DNA from: Alteromonas sp. a30
GTDB lineage: Bacteria; Pseudomonadota; Gammaproteobacteria; Enterobacterales; Alteromonadaceae
Assembly (NCBI RefSeq): GCF_026788005.1
Contig: NZ_JABEPE010000027.1
Span: 1-34,137 of the forward strand
Length of the DNA stretch: 34,137 bases
Reading direction: 5' to 3'
Positions within the stretch are counted from its first letter, which is position 1, and the number at the start of each line of letters is the position of its first letter. The translations under genes and the position numbers were made by a program. Of the stretch, positions 33,900 through 34,137 are shown piece after piece. Under the pieces are notes generated by a model that was not told the DNA's origin, did no database searches, and worked only from the letters and a program-made list of their open reading frames with translations.

Positions 33900-34137
33900 C
33901 TAATTTTGAGCCGCTGGTGCTTCCCACATTACACCATCTCTGAGCATCGAATTTAAGATAACGACCATCTTTCTAACACAAGCTATTATCGCTACTTTCT
34001 TTGGTTTTCCCGCGGTAATTAATCGGTAATACATTTCTTTAAAAATGGGATTGCTTTGTTTTGCAGACATCATCGCCATGTATAAAACGGTTCTGACCTG
34101 ATGGCGTCCACCTTGGATTTTTCTAAGCCCTTTAAAG
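33900..34137 (-). mobile_element. C-terminal end of an IS110/IS1111-family transposase (runs off the window)
   Basis: On the minus strand an open frame of 78 codons ends with TAG at 33900-33902. It matches the transposase C-terminal domain of IS110-type elements: GLRKIQGGRHQVRTVLYMA, then SNPIFKEMYYRL, AGKPKKVAIIACVRKMVVIL and a final NSMLRDGVMWE. The N-terminal RuvC-like DEDD catalytic domain lies outside the window. The element ends in the attC of cassette C. Members of the IS1111 subgroup are known that insert specifically into attC sites, which fits this position. Confidence 0.9.

Overview
The window reads as chromosomal DNA of a marine gammaproteobacterium, most likely from Alteromonadales (Alteromonas/Paraglaciecola/Aliiglaciecola-like). 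This placement rests on the protein types seen: a secreted PL1 pectate lyase with a binding domain, long cache-type chemoreceptors, HrpB, a RimK / desuccinylase / retropepsin-like operon and a LacI-type operator. No marker gene fixes the species. No rRNA, tRNA or CRISPR array was recognised.

Layout. (1) 1-4000: an island of unrecognised genes. It has two diverged tandem copies of a small DUF6471-like protein, 14-16 bp palindromes upstream of the first, a membrane protein, a tiny secreted Gly/Pro-rich protein and two adjacent secreted proteins that look like distant paralogues. A decayed IS5-family transposase (4096-4473) closes the island. (2) 4700-14300: pectate lyase with a perfect 14-bp operator-like palindrome, two chemoreceptors, the helicase hrpB, and a 43-residue single-helix membrane protein. 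(3) 14900-20640: a GIY-YIG protein, a lysine/arginine-rich protein ending in a bipartite nuclear-localisation-like tail, then a compact lipid/polyketide-like cluster (KASIII, SDR, carboxyltransferase-fold protein, and a convergent second KASIII). (4) 20750-23972: a four-gene operon RMD1 - rimK - desuccinylase-like - retropepsin-like protease, pointing to modification of ribosomal protein S6. (5) 24200-30940: universal stress protein, ZntB-type transporter, DAACS symporter, DUF21/CNNM protein, a small charged protein, a redoxin and a lipoprotein.

(6) 31401-34137 is the most unusual part. It is a short integron gene-cassette array with no integrase beside it (a CALIN). Cassette A encodes a protein with a PD-(D/E)XK-like residue pattern, cassette B a membrane-anchored HEPN-like protein, and cassette C a zinc-ribbon/glycine-zipper protein plus a small membrane protein. 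The attC sites at 32530-32584 and 33179-33240 are complete, and all 7-bp core sites match pairwise as cassette recombination predicts. The third attC is cut after its first core by an IS110/IS1111-type element whose transposase runs off the window end. That IS group is known to contain members that target attC sites. Cassettes A and B look like candidate defence or toxin genes, but this is inference from motifs only.
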